Origin: an uncultured Butyricicoccus sp.
Lineage (GTDB): Bacteria > Bacillota > Clostridia > Oscillospirales > Butyricicoccaceae
Assembly (NCBI GenBank): GCA_904420185.1
Contig: CAJFUJ010000026.1
Span: 1-64,000, forward strand
Direction of reading: 5' to 3'
DNA length: 64,000 bases
The notes below the pieces were generated by a model, which had not been told where the DNA came from, made no database searches, and was given only the letters and a program-made list of their open reading frames with translations. A program made the translations under genes and the position numbers. Below are positions 24,207-33,012 of the stretch, piece after piece; positions within the stretch are counted from its first letter, which is position 1; each line of letters opens with the position of its first letter.

Positions 24207-26696
24207 ATGTTCTTTCAAAATAGATTCACCGAACGTGCTGCGGAAGCCCTGCGTTTGGCGCAGGAAACCGCAGGCCAGATGGGCCACAGCTATGTCGGCT
24301 CTGAGCACCTGCTGGCCGGCCTTGCCAAGGAAAACGGCGGCATTGCCAATAAAACACTGGCCGAATTTGACGTGACACCCGAAAAAATCGAGGCCGAAAT
24401 CGAAAAGACTACCGGCCGCGGCAAGCCGGATGCCAATGCTCCGCAAGGCATGACCCCGCGCACCAAGCGCATCATTGAACTGGCGGTCATGACTGCCAAT
24501 CAGCTGGGCGTCAGCTACGTCGGCACCGAACATCTGCTGCTCGGCCTGATCCGCGAGGGGCAGAATGTGGCGCTCAACGTGCTCAGCTCGCTAGGCGTGG
24601 ACGTGCAAAAGCTGTACAACACCCTGTTGCAAGCAGTCGGCGGCGCCGAAGAGGACGTCACCATGGCGCAAGAGGGCGCCAATCCGGGCGCAGGCCGTGG
24701 CGGCGCAGCCAAAACCGTGGAGAAATTCGGCAAGGACCTGACCAAGGCCGCCCGCGAGGGCAAGCTGGACCCGGTCATTGGCCGCAAAGAGGAGATCGAC
24801 CGGGTTATCCAGATCCTGTCCCGCCGCACCAAGAACAACCCCGCGTTGGTCGGTGACCCGGGCGTCGGCAAGACAGCCGTCGTAGAGGGCCTGGCGCAGA
24901 AAATCGTGTCCGGCGACGTGCCCGAAACTCTCAAGAACAAGCGCCTGATCGCGCTCGACCTGACCGGCATGATTGCGGGCACCAAGTACCGCGGCGAGTT
25001 CGAAGAGCGCATCAAGAGCGTGCTTGACGAGCTGCAAAACGCCAAGGACGTCATCCTGTTCATCGATGAGCTGCATATGATCGTCGGTGCAGGCGCGGCC
25101 GAAGGTGCGGTTGATGCGGCGAACATCCTGAAACCCGCCCTGGCGCGCGGCGACATCCAGGTTATCGGCGCAACCACCCTGGACGAATACCGCAAGAACA
25201 TCGAAAAAGACGCAGCCCTGGAGCGCCGCTTCCAGCCGGTCCACATCGGCGAACCGTCGCCTGAGGACGCGATCGAGATTTTGAAGGGCCTGCGCGACCG
25301 CTATGAAGCCCACCACCGCATCAAGATTTCCGACGAAGCCATCCAGGCAGCCGTCAAGCTGAGCGTGCGCTATGTATCCGGCCGCCAGCTGCCCGACAAG
25401 GCCATCGACCTGATCGACGAGGCGTGCTCGCGTGTGCGCATGAAGAACATGACCCCGCCGCAGAACCTGCAGAGCCTGGAGGACGAACTCAAGAGCATCC
25501 AGGCCCACAAGGAAGAAGCGGTCAAGACCCAGGACTACGAAAAGGCCGCCAAGCTGCGCGACGAAGAAACGGCCAAGAAGGCCGAAATCGAAGAAAAGCG
25601 CAAGGCTTGGGCCGATGAACAGACCAAGACCCACGGCGAAGTCACCGAGGAGGACATTGCCGAAGTCATTGCGGGCTGGACCGGCATCCCGGCGGCGCGC
25701 ATCACCGAGGACGAGGGGGAGCGCTTGCTCCACCTGGAGGACACCCTCCATGCCCGCGTCATCGGCCAGGACGAGGCAGTCACCGCGGTCGCCAAGGCCA
25801 TCCGCCGCGGCCGTGTCGGCCTGCGCGACCCCAAGCGCCCGATCGGCTCGTTCATCTTCCTCGGCCCCACCGGCGTGGGCAAGACCGAATTGAGCAAGGC
25901 GCTGGCCGAAGCGCTGTTCGGTGACGAGAACGCCCTCATCCGCATCGATATGTCCGAATACATGGAGAAGCACAGCGTGTCCCGCATGATCGGCTCGCCT
26001 CCGGGCTATGTCGGCTATGACGAGGGCGGCCAGCTGACCGAAAAGGTCCGCAGGAAGCCTTATTCGGTCATCCTGTTCGACGAAATCGAAAAGGCTCATC
26101 CGGATGTGTTCAACATCCTGCTGCAAATCCTGGAGGACGGCATCCTGACCGACGGACAGGGCCGCAAGGTTGATTTCAAGAACACGGTCGTCATCATGAC
26201 TTCCAACATCGGCGCGCACAAGATCACCGGCAAGGCGCGCAAGTCGCTCGGCTTCTCGGAGAGCGCCGGCGAGGAAGAGCAGACCTTTGAAAAGATCAAG
26301 GAAGAAGTGCTCGCCGACCTCAAGCAGGTATTCCGCCCTGAAATGCTCAACCGTATCGACGACATCATCGTCTTTAACCGCCTGACCGAAGAGGAAATCG
26401 GGCAGATCGCCGGCAATATGCTGGGGGCGGTTGCAGAGCGCATGACCGATATGGAGATCACCATGACTTGGACCGATGCCGCCAAGCAGCACCTGGCCAA
26501 AGCTGGCTTTGACCCGGTTTATGGCGCGCGTCCGCTGCGCCGGGCCGTGCAGAGCCAGGTCGAGGACCTGGTCGCCGAGGAATTCCTCAAGGGCACCATC
26601 GCCCGCGGGCAGAATGTCGTGCTCGACGCCCAGGACGACAAGCTCGTCCTGCGCCAAGCCGATGCCGACCAAAGCACCGAAACCCCGGCCGAATAA
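24207..26696 (+). CDS. clpC: ClpC ATP-dependent unfoldase
   Basis: AAA+ Hsp100 unfoldase (829 residues) that feeds substrates, including arginine-phosphorylated ones, to ClpP. The N-terminal double Clp repeat (about residues 1-145) contains the [11 protein letters not shown] and [11 protein letters not shown] repeats. The first AAA domain has GDPGVGKTA, the UVR middle domain has [14 protein letters not shown], and the second AAA domain has GPTGVGKTE and [16 protein letters not shown] at 24207 after AAAGGAAG; longer in-frame starts would run into mcsB. Last gene of the stress operon, followed by a strong terminator. Confidence 0.96.
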   Translation: MFFQNRFTERAAEALRLAQETAGQMGHSYVGSEHLLAGLAKENGGIANKTLAEFDVTPEKIEAEIEKTTGRGKPDANAPQGMTPRTKRIIELAVMTANQLGVSYVGTEHLLLGLIREGQNVALNVLSSLGVDVQKLYNTLLQAVGGAEEDVTMAQEGANPGAGRGGAAKTVEKFGKDLTKAAREGKLDPVIGRKEEIDRVIQILSRRTKNNPALVGDPGVGKTAVVEGLAQKIVSGDVPETLKNKRLIALDLTGMIAGTKYRGEFEERIKSVLDELQNAKDVILFIDELHMIVGAGAAEGAVDAANILKPALARGDIQVIGATTLDEYRKNIEKDAALERRFQPVHIGEPSPEDAIEILKGLRDRYEAHHRIKISDEAIQAAVKLSVRYVSGRQLPDKAIDLIDEACSRVRMKNMTPPQNLQSLEDELKSIQAHKEEAVKTQDYEKAAKLRDEETAKKAEIEEKRKAWADEQTKTHGEVTEEDIAEVIAGWTGIPAARITEDEGERLLHLEDTLHARVIGQDEAVTAVAKAIRRGRVGLRDPKRPIGSFIFLGPTGVGKTELSKALAEALFGDENALIRIDMSEYMEKHSVSRMIGSPPGYVGYDEGGQLTEKVRRKPYSVILFDEIEKAHPDVFNILLQILEDGILTDGQGRKVDFKNTVVIMTSNIGAHKITGKARKSLGFSESAGEEEQTFEKIKEEVLADLKQVFRPEMLNRIDDIIVFNRLTEEEIGQIAGNMLGAVAERMTDMEITMTWTDAAKQHLAKAGFDPVYGARPLRRAVQSQVEDLVAEEFLKGTIARGQNVVLDAQDDKLVLRQADADQSTETPAE

Positions 26697-26710
26697 GCAG
26701 TAACAACACG

Positions 26711-26750
26711 AAGCTCCCACTTTCCAGCACCGGAAAGCGGGAGCTTTTTG
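26711..26750. terminator. terminator after clpC
   Basis: AAGCTCCCACTTTCC (26711-26725) pairs with GGAAAGCGGGAGCTT (26732-26746), one mismatch, then TTTTG. It also faces the small membrane-protein gene on the minus strand. Confidence 0.85.
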
Positions 26751-26758
26751 TTTGGAAT

Positions 26759-27097
26759 TTATAGGGGATGCCATTGCGAGTACACAAGCAGCAGCCCGGC
26801 CGCAGCCGGCACGAGCAGCGACACAAACGGCTCCAGCTTTTTTTCGCACCGCCGCACCGTATACATACACCAGCAAACCGCGAAGCCGGTGCACAGGCAC
26901 AAAAGCAGCAGTGATATCCCGGCATGGCCAAAGGCAAAACCAGCCGCGCCCAGGGCCAAAGCCCACACGCCGATGCGGAACTGCACAAAAATGGGAGGTG
27001 CTGGCGTCTTGTTTTTGGAACAGGACAGGAAAAGCACAAAGGCCAGGCCGAGCACAATGTCGGCAATAAACCAGCCAAACGAAAGCGAACCGGGCAT
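26759..27097 (-). CDS. small predicted membrane protein of unknown function
   Basis: A 112-residue product with three to four hydrophobic helices (about residues 5-22, 35-58, 60-78 and 88-107), a Cys-rich third helix (LLLLCLCTGFAVCWCMY) and a basic loop after it. I do not recognise the family. The start ATG at 27097 has AAAGGGGG upstream; a longer in-frame reading back to 27346 has no ribosome site. It converges on clpC and shares its terminator. It could be a spurious ORF, but coding composition and start signal favour a real gene. Confidence 0.5.
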   Translation of the reverse strand: MPGSLSFGWFIADIVLGLAFVLFLSCSKNKTPAPPIFVQFRIGVWALALGAAGFAFGHAGISLLLLCLCTGFAVCWCMYTVRRCEKKLEPFVSLLVPAAAGLLLVYSQWHPL

Positions 27098-27497
27098 CGC
27101 AGCTACCCCCTTTCTTTGTGGATACAATGAGTATATCATGGAAGCGAGAAGAAATATATGGGCAGTCATGCCAAAATAGGCAGCGAAAATTTGACGGATC
27201 CGTCGGCCGCCTGCGGAAAGGACCGAACCGCTTTTCGCGGGAATGGAAGGACGATTGCAAGCTCTAACGCCATGCACGAATGGGGTACCCCAAAAAGGCT
27301 TTTTGCACTTTGGAAGAAAAACTGTGCAGGGTCTTAGGAAAAGCAAAAATTTTCGTCAAAATGCACAAAAATTATCTGGAAAATAAGTGAAATTGCCCTG
27401 ATAGAAATTTGTTTGTGTGTATGTTATAATAAAGCGGAAGCAAGAAATTGTTGATTTAGACGAAAAGCAAAACGAACGAAACGGAGGAACCCCAGCG
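27098..27497. other. 400-base gap upstream of ppdK
   Basis: Contains the ppdK promoter near 27422-27430 and otherwise no gene that can be supported; the leading half may hold control sites for the small membrane-protein gene. No hairpin of note. Confidence 0.5.
27422..27430 (+). promoter_or_regulatory. extended -10 promoter of ppdK
   Basis: TGTTATAAT, an extended -10 element, 68 bases upstream of the start. The expected -35 site is poor. Confidence 0.5.
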
Positions 27498-30131
27498 ATG
27501 AAGAAGTTTGTTTATCTGTTTTCGGAAGGCAATGGCAAAATGCGTGAGCTGCTCGGCGGCAAGGGCGCAAATCTAGCCGAGATGACCAATCTCGGTATGC
27601 CGGTGCCGCAGGGCTTTACCATTACTACCGAAGCCTGCACCCGTTACTATCAGGACGGCAAGACCATCTACCCCGATATCCAGGAGCAGATCATGGAATA
27701 CCTGGACAAGCTTGAAAAGATGACCGGCAAAACCCTGGGCGACCCCGATCGTCCGCTGCTCGTTTCGGTCCGCTCGGGCGCGCGCGCTTCCATGCCCGGC
27801 ATGATGGACACCATCCTGAACCTGGGCATGAACGATGAGATCTGCGAGGCTGTCGCACGCTTGACCAACAACCCGCGCTTTGCCCGCGATTCCTACCGCC
27901 GCTTTATCCAGATGTTCGCGGACGTGGTCATGGAGCTACCCAAGTCCACCTTTGAGCAGTTCATCGACGATGTCAAGGAAAAGAAGGGCGTCAAGCAGGA
28001 TAACGAACTGGATGCAGACGATATGAGCGAGCTCATCCGCCTGTTTAAAGAGCACTATAAAAGTTCACTGGGCCACGACTTCCCACAGGACCCCAAAAAG
28101 CAGCTCATGGAAGCCGTCCGTGCCGTGTTCCGCTCGTGGGACAACCCGCGCGCCAACACCTACCGCCGCATGAACGACATCCCGCACTCGTGGGGTACAG
28201 CGGTCAACGTCCAGTCCATGGTATTCGGCAACATGGGCGACACCTCGGGTACCGGCGTGGCCTTCACCCGCAACCCAGCGACCGGCGAAAAGAAGCTGTA
28301 CGGCGAATTCCTGATGAATGCCCAGGGCGAGGACGTAGTCGCTGGCATCCGTACCCCGATGCCCATCTCGGCGCTGGCCGACACCATGCCCGAGGTATAC
28401 CAGCAATTTGTTGACATCTCTAGCAAGCTGGAGGCCCATTACGGCGATATGCAGGATATGGAGTTTACCATTGAAAACGGCAAACTCTACATGCTCCAAA
28501 CCCGTAACGGCAAGCGTACCGCGCAGGCCGCGTTGAAAGTAGCCGTTGACCTGGTTGATGAGGGCGTGTGCACCAAGGAACAGGCAATTATGAAAGTCGA
28601 GCCCAAGCAGCTGGACGCGCTGCTGCACCCGACCTTCTCCCCGGCGGCGCTCAAGGCCGCAACCCCGATTACAACCGGCCTGCCCGCCTCTCCCGGCGCG
28701 GCCTGCGGCGCGGTCTACTTCACCGCTGCCGACGCGGCTGCCGCCCACAAGACCGGCGAAAAGGTCGTGCTGGTCCGCCAGGAAACCTCGCCCGAGGATA
28801 TCGACGGCATGGCGGTTTCCGAAGGCATTATGACGGCGCGCGGTGGCATGACTTCGCACGCAGCCGTCGTAGCGCGCGGCATGGGTACCTGCTGCGTGGC
28901 GGGTGTCAATGGGATCAAAGTATCCGAGCAGAATAAAACCATCACCTTTGCAGATGGCAGCGTGGTCAAGGAAGGCGACTATATCTCGCTCGACGGTTCG
29001 ACCGGCAACGTCTATCTGGGCAAGATCGACACCCAGGATGCCGAGCTGACCGGTGACTTCGGCCGCTTTATGGGTTGGGCCGACGAAATCCGTACGCTGA
29101 AGGTCCGCACCAACGGCGATACCCCGCGCGACGCCACCCAGGCGCGTAAGTTCGGTGCAGAGGGCATCGGCCTGTGCCGTACCGAGCATATGTTCTTTGA
29201 CCCCGAGCGCATCAAGGCGGTCCGCGAGATGATCGTCTCCGAGACTGTTGAACAGCGCCGTGCTGCGCTGGCCAAAATCCTGCCTATGCAGCGTGGCGAC
29301 TTTGAAGCCATTTACCGCGCAATGGGTGGACTGCCGGTAACCATCCGCCTGCTCGACCCACCGCTGCACGAATTCTTGCCCCAGGATGAGGCGGATATCC
29401 GCGAGCTGGCTAGCCAAATGGGCTTGACCTATGAAAAGCTCAAGAGTGTTGTGGATGGCCTGCATGAGTTTAACCCCATGCTCGGCACACGCGGCTGCCG
29501 ATTGGATGTACTGTATCCGGAAATCGCGGAGATGCAGACCGAGGCGATTATTTCGGCGGCCATCAACGTCACCAAGGAGGACGGCTTGCACATTGTACCC
29601 GAAATCATGGTGCCGCTGGTTTCCGAGATCAACGAGCTGCGGTTTGTCAAAAAGATCATTAAGGCGAAAGCCGATGAACTGATCGAGGCATCTGGTCTGA
29701 AGATGAAGTATATGATCGGCACTATGATTGAAACCCCGCGTGCAGCGGTTACGGCCGATGAAATCGCCCAGGAGGCGGAGTTCTTCTCCTTTGGTACCAA
29801 CGATTTGACCCAAATGACCTATGGCTTCTCGCGCGATGACGTGGGCCGCATTCTTGACACCTACTTTGAAAAGAAAATTTTGGAGTCCGATCCGTTTGCA
29901 CGCTTGGATCAGAATGGTGTGGGCAAGCTGGTTAAATATGCAGTGGAAAACGGCCGCAAGACCCGCCCGGACATCAAGTTGGGCATCTGCGGTGAGCATG
30001 GCGGCGACCTTTCTTCGGTTGAGTTCTGCCACAACATCGGGCTGAACTATGTCTCCTGTTCACCTTTCCGCGTACCGATCGCCCGCCTGGCAGCGGCGCA
30101 GGCACGCGTAAAGGAGCTTGGCCAAGCATAA
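27498..30131 (+). CDS. ppdK: pyruvate, phosphate dikinase
   Basis: An 877-residue enzyme interconverting pyruvate, ATP and Pi with PEP, AMP and PPi; in anaerobic Clostridia it usually works as a glycolytic or gluconeogenic step. The N-terminal ATP-grasp part starts FVYLFSEGNGKMRELLGGKG, the swivelling phospho-histidine domain contains GGMTSHAAVVARGMG with the catalytic His (near residue 455), and the C-terminal barrel ends with GICGEHGGD, carrying the active-site Cys. Full length for the family. ATG at 27498 after ACGGAGGAA. Monocistronic, with a hairpin terminator downstream. Confidence 0.97.
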   Translation: MKKFVYLFSEGNGKMRELLGGKGANLAEMTNLGMPVPQGFTITTEACTRYYQDGKTIYPDIQEQIMEYLDKLEKMTGKTLGDPDRPLLVSVRSGARASMPGMMDTILNLGMNDEICEAVARLTNNPRFARDSYRRFIQMFADVVMELPKSTFEQFIDDVKEKKGVKQDNELDADDMSELIRLFKEHYKSSLGHDFPQDPKKQLMEAVRAVFRSWDNPRANTYRRMNDIPHSWGTAVNVQSMVFGNMGDTSGTGVAFTRNPATGEKKLYGEFLMNAQGEDVVAGIRTPMPISALADTMPEVYQQFVDISSKLEAHYGDMQDMEFTIENGKLYMLQTRNGKRTAQAALKVAVDLVDEGVCTKEQAIMKVEPKQLDALLHPTFSPAALKAATPITTGLPASPGAACGAVYFTAADAAAAHKTGEKVVLVRQETSPEDIDGMAVSEGIMTARGGMTSHAAVVARGMGTCCVAGVNGIKVSEQNKTITFADGSVVKEGDYISLDGSTGNVYLGKIDTQDAELTGDFGRFMGWADEIRTLKVRTNGDTPRDATQARKFGAEGIGLCRTEHMFFDPERIKAVREMIVSETVEQRRAALAKILPMQRGDFEAIYRAMGGLPVTIRLLDPPLHEFLPQDEADIRELASQMGLTYEKLKSVVDGLHEFNPMLGTRGCRLDVLYPEIAEMQTEAIISAAINVTKEDGLHIVPEIMVPLVSEINELRFVKKIIKAKADELIEASGLKMKYMIGTMIETPRAAVTADEIAQEAEFFSFGTNDLTQMTYGFSRDDVGRILDTYFEKKILESDPFARLDQNGVGKLVKYAVENGRKTRPDIKLGICGEHGGDLSSVEFCHNIGLNYVSCSPFRVPIARLAAAQARVKELGQA

Positions 30132-30161
30132 GGAACGCCTGCGTTTTATATTAATGTGATA

Positions 30162-30213
30162 TGCTCCCTTTATAGCGAACTGTGAAAAACAATGCAACGC
30201 TATGAAGGGAGCA
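30162..30213 (+). terminator. terminator after ppdK
   Basis: TGCTCCCTTTATAGCG (30162-30177) pairs with CGCTATGAAGGGAGCA (30198-30213) with a single G-T pair, and TTTTG follows. Confidence 0.75.
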
Positions 30214-30350
30214 TTTTGTTGAGCAATGCGTTGAAATGAAAACAGAACGTTTCTGTTTGGCCTGGGCAAAGTGCGCCAACTCGTTAAAAGCTTTGGCTGG
30301 CTCGGTAAAGGATACCCACTGTATTCCATATAAATCCACGACTCCGAATT

Positions 30351-30379
30351 GCATACTCATAAAAAACCTGCGGATACTA
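30351..30379 (+). promoter_or_regulatory. sigma-F/sigma-G-like promoter before truncated spoVT
   Basis: GCATA (30351-30355) and GATACTA (30373-30379) with a 17-base spacer match the forespore consensus GHATR-N17/18-CATNHTA at all but one position. It stands 40 bases before the spoVT-like start. Confidence 0.45.
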
Positions 30380-30418
30380 GGGATGTTGCCACTTGGAAGT
30401 ACAGGAGGAGATTGAGAT

Positions 30419-30541
30419 ATGAAAGCAACAGGAATTGTTCGGAGAATCGACGATCTGGGACGTGTAGTGATTCCGAAAGAGATCCGCCGCACCATGCGTA
30501 TTCGCGAGGGCGACCCCTCACATTACATAGTGCTGCATTGA
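30419..30541 (+). pseudogene. spoVT: truncated SpoVT/AbrB-type regulator
   Basis: A 40-codon remnant. The first 33 residues start MKATGIVRRIDDLGRVVIPK and continue EIRRTMRIREGDP, which is exactly the N-terminal AbrB swapped-hairpin DNA-binding domain of stage V sporulation protein T (normally about 180 residues). After GDP the frame runs into unrelated codons (SHYIVLH) and stops. The ribosome site AGGAGGAG and a forespore-type promoter remain. The GAF-type C-terminal domain is absent and I find no trace of it downstream. An intact spoVT is presumably elsewhere. It could still make a short AbrB-like peptide. Confidence 0.85.
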
Positions 30542-30758
30542 AAATGCAGAAAGGCAAAAGATGCACAGGGGGCGTGCTGACGGCTCTAATAGACCAAACT
30601 GTAAAGTCTATTGAAATATGCAAGCAATAGAAAAAAAGGAGTTGCATCTGTATGGGTTGAATCCACAAATGGGTTGTACAAATTAACTATAATATGTCCG
30701 GCGGTTTTAGGTAATTAGGAGATTTGTTGAAAAATCGGAAGAAAATTTTGGGGATAGA
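30542..30758. other. non-coding stretch after the spoVT fragment
   Basis: About 220 bases of AT-rich sequence with no supportable gene; a ribosome-site-like AAAGGAG at about 30638 leads only to a two-codon frame. The break point of the spoVT gene is at its left edge. Confidence 0.5.
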
Positions 30759-30787
30759 TTGCAAAATTTCATTAAAATCATTATAAT
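30759..30787 (+). promoter_or_regulatory. promoter of the LacI-family gene
   Basis: TTGCAA (30759-30764) and TATAAT (30782-30787) with a 17-base spacer; a leader of about 115 bases follows. Confidence 0.65.
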
Positions 30788-30910
30788 AAAAACAGAAGGC
30801 GCCCGTAAAGGAAATATTGGTCAATCGATGCTTTTGTAACCCGCAACAATATGAAAGAAGAACGCACATCATACAGATGGGTAAACGTAACTTAAAACGG
30901 AGTAAAAGGC

Positions 30911-31927
30911 ATGAATTTAAAACAAATCGCACAGGCTGCGAATCTATCTCTATCTACTGTATCGTTGGTCTTAAACGGAAAGCCTGGCGTTAAGGCCGAA
31001 ACGAGAGAGCGCGTGGCCCGTATGCTAGAAGAGCAGGGATACACCGTGCGCACCGAACAGCCGGTCATCAGAGACCCCATGCAAACCATTTTGTTTCTGC
31101 GTTACCGGGGTCCCGGCTGCCTGATGGAAAGCAAGGATGATTTTTTCATTCAAATTTTGGATGGCGTGGAACAGCAGGCACGCCAATTGGGCTTCCGCTT
31201 GCAAATTGCCAATACAGATAAGATCAACCTGCGGGAAACGCTGTCCGGCGCTGGTGCGGGCATGGCAGGCGTCGTCCTGTTCGCTACCGAGTTGGAGGCA
31301 GAACATGTATCGGTTTTGGAAAATTGCCAGGCGCCGCTGGTTGCCATTGATGCAGTATTCCCCAACCGGCGGGTTAACACAGTGTCTGTGGAGAATACAG
31401 AGGCCATGTATCAGGCGGTTTCCTATTTGTATGGCTTGGGTCATCGAAACATTGGGTATTTGCATAGCATTGAGCAAACTGGAGCAATTCCAGAACGTGA
31501 GGCCGGGTATTATGCAGCAATGGAAGCGTTGGGACTCAAAGTACAACCTGAATTGGTCTATAAGCTGTATCTATTCATGGACCGCACCTACGATCAAATG
31601 GTCCGCCTGCTGGATGAAAAACCTGCCTTGCCGACCGCATTTGTGGCGGATAACGATGCCCTGGCGGTGGGTGCAATGCGGGCGTTACAGGACCATGGCT
31701 ACCGAGTTCCAGGGGATATTTCGATTGTAGGGTTTGACGACTCATATATTGGCACGATTTCCAACCCGCTTTTGACAACCCTGCACTCTCCCAAACACGA
31801 ACTGGGCCGGACTGCGGTCAAGCGGCTTGCAGATATGTTGGAAGAAAAGCGGCGGACGGTTGTGAAAGTCCGCATTTGCACAGAATTGGTGGAGCGCGAC
31901 TCAGCGGCCCCTCCAAAAGAAGCATAA
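30911..31927 (+). CDS. LacI family transcriptional regulator
   Basis: A 338-residue repressor with an N-terminal LacI helix-turn-helix (NLKQIAQAANLSLSTVSLVLNGKPGV, residues 2-27), a hinge helix, and a C-terminal sugar-binding domain with LGHRNIGYLHS, FVADNDALAVGAMRAL and IVGFDDSYIGTISNPLLTTLHSP motifs. The ATG lies after a weak CGGAG site. There is no sugar gene next to it on the same strand apart from the TSUP gene 300 bases downstream, past a terminator. Its target is unknown; it may be the product of an insertion next to spoVT. Confidence 0.93.
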   Translation: MNLKQIAQAANLSLSTVSLVLNGKPGVKAETRERVARMLEEQGYTVRTEQPVIRDPMQTILFLRYRGPGCLMESKDDFFIQILDGVEQQARQLGFRLQIANTDKINLRETLSGAGAGMAGVVLFATELEAEHVSVLENCQAPLVAIDAVFPNRRVNTVSVENTEAMYQAVSYLYGLGHRNIGYLHSIEQTGAIPEREAGYYAAMEALGLKVQPELVYKLYLFMDRTYDQMVRLLDEKPALPTAFVADNDALAVGAMRALQDHGYRVPGDISIVGFDDSYIGTISNPLLTTLHSPKHELGRTAVKRLADMLEEKRRTVVKVRICTELVERDSAAPPKEA

Positions 31928-31933
31928 GGAACA

Positions 31934-31969
31934 AAAAGCAAGCGTTCTCGAAAGGGGACGCTTGCTTTT
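31934..31969 (+). terminator. terminator after the LacI-family gene
   Basis: AAAAGCAAGCGT (31934-31945) pairs with ACGCTTGCTTTT (31958-31969), perfect 12 bp. Confidence 0.8.
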
Positions 31970-32227
31970 GTGTGGAGGAGCCTATGCGGCCAAATATATT
32001 TTGCGAGGGAAGAAAAGAATCGCAAGAATCGGGATTCCCATTCCACCAAAAATGTGATACCATAGAGCGAGTGAAATTGCAGGTGGTGGGCGATTTTGGA
32101 TGCAGTGCGCGCCTGTGATCCCGACCGTGCTGAGCAGACCATGTAGGTGCATCTGTGAGATAGGATCGAACGCACGAAAACGTTGCTGAGGGACTCGTAT
32201 TTTTTATATCAATAAGGGGGAGACACC
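31970..32227. other. gene-free leader before the TSUP gene
   Basis: About 260 bases with no supportable gene. A weak TTGCTG (32183-32188), 16 bases, TATATC (32205-32210) could be a promoter but would start the RNA almost at the ribosome site. I recognise no riboswitch. Confidence 0.4.
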
Positions 32228-32974
32228 ATGACCATGACATTTTCGCTGGGATGCTACATTTTTATTATCGTAGCTTGTGCATTTATCGTGAAAGGGCTGG
32301 CCGGCTTTGGAGATCCACTGATTTCCAACCCGCTTCTTGCCCTTCGGTTGGACAACCGGGACATTACGCCGGCACTGCTGCCGGTTTCACTCATCCTCAA
32401 CGCGTATATCGTGCTCAAAAACCGCAAAAATTTTTGCTTTCGGATTGTGGCGTCTATTGCGTTGTGGGTACTGCTTGGCATTGTGCCGGGCACGTTGCTG
32501 CTCAAGCTGGGCGCGCCGTGGATTGTCAAGGTGATTTTGGGGCTGCTGATCATTGGCCTGGGCGTGGAGATGCTGACCCGGGATAAGGCAAAAAAAATGA
32601 ATCCCAATCCGGTCGTGAAGGCGATCATGTGCTTTATGTCCGGCGTGACAGCCGGCTTGTTTGGCATCAACCTGCTGTTTGTGATCTATCTGGAGCGCTC
32701 CTCGGCCGACCGCCATGCCTTCCGCGCCAACACCTGCTTTGTATTCTTGGTGGAGAATTTTGTGCGCACTATCGTGTATATCGTCACTGGGGTATTTACC
32801 CTATTTACCCTGCAAATTGCGGCAGTCACGATTCCGGCAGCCGCGTGCGGTATGTTTGTCGGCAGCCAGATCGACAAGCACATCGGCGAGAGTAACATCC
32901 GCAAGTTCATCATTTGGATTTTCATTTTGGGCGGCGTGAGCACCCTAGTCAAAGCATTGATTTTTCAGGCATAA
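32228..32974 (+). CDS. TSUP family (TauE/SafE-type) membrane permease
   Basis: A 248-residue integral membrane protein with seven to eight hydrophobic helices in two repeated halves, the TauE/SafE (sulfite exporter) layout. The first repeat starts with VKGLAGFGDPLISNPLLAL and the second with SGVTAGLFGINLLFVIYL, the typical GxGG-like corners of this family. Such proteins move sulfite, sulfoacetate or other small organic anions; which one is not visible. The ATG at 32228 follows AAGGGGGAG. It is separated by terminators on both sides, so it is a single-gene transcript. Confidence 0.82.
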   Translation: MTMTFSLGCYIFIIVACAFIVKGLAGFGDPLISNPLLALRLDNRDITPALLPVSLILNAYIVLKNRKNFCFRIVASIALWVLLGIVPGTLLLKLGAPWIVKVILGLLIIGLGVEMLTRDKAKKMNPNPVVKAIMCFMSGVTAGLFGINLLFVIYLERSSADRHAFRANTCFVFLVENFVRTIVYIVTGVFTLFTLQIAAVTIPAAACGMFVGSQIDKHIGESNIRKFIIWIFILGGVSTLVKALIFQA

Positions 32975-32976
32975 AG

Positions 32977-33008
32977 AAAACCGGAACCATTGCAGTTCCG
33001 GTTTTTTT
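32977..33008. terminator. two-way terminator between the TSUP gene and dacF
   Basis: AAAACCGGAAC (32977-32987) pairs with GTTCCGGTTTT (32995-33005), followed by T-run. Confidence 0.8.
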
Positions 33009-33012
33009 CTTT

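Noticed and set aside
24591-27260. An 889-codon open frame on the minus strand opposite clpC
   Set aside because: It is a shadow of the high-GC, codon-biased clpC gene; it has no ribosome site at its start, no recognisable domain, and low-complexity composition.
28065-30032. A 655-codon open frame on the minus strand opposite ppdK
   Set aside because: Antisense shadow of a conserved gene; the sense frame has full family motifs and start signals.
30154-30360. A minus-strand frame of about 70 codons left of the spoVT fragment (starts MSMQFGVVDLYG)
   Set aside because: It lies inside the ppdK terminator and the forespore-type promoter region, has no ribosome site, and I recognise no family.
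32000-32227. A riboswitch-like leader before the TSUP gene
   Set aside because: GC-rich and possibly structured, but it contains none of the conserved cores I know, so no class can be named.
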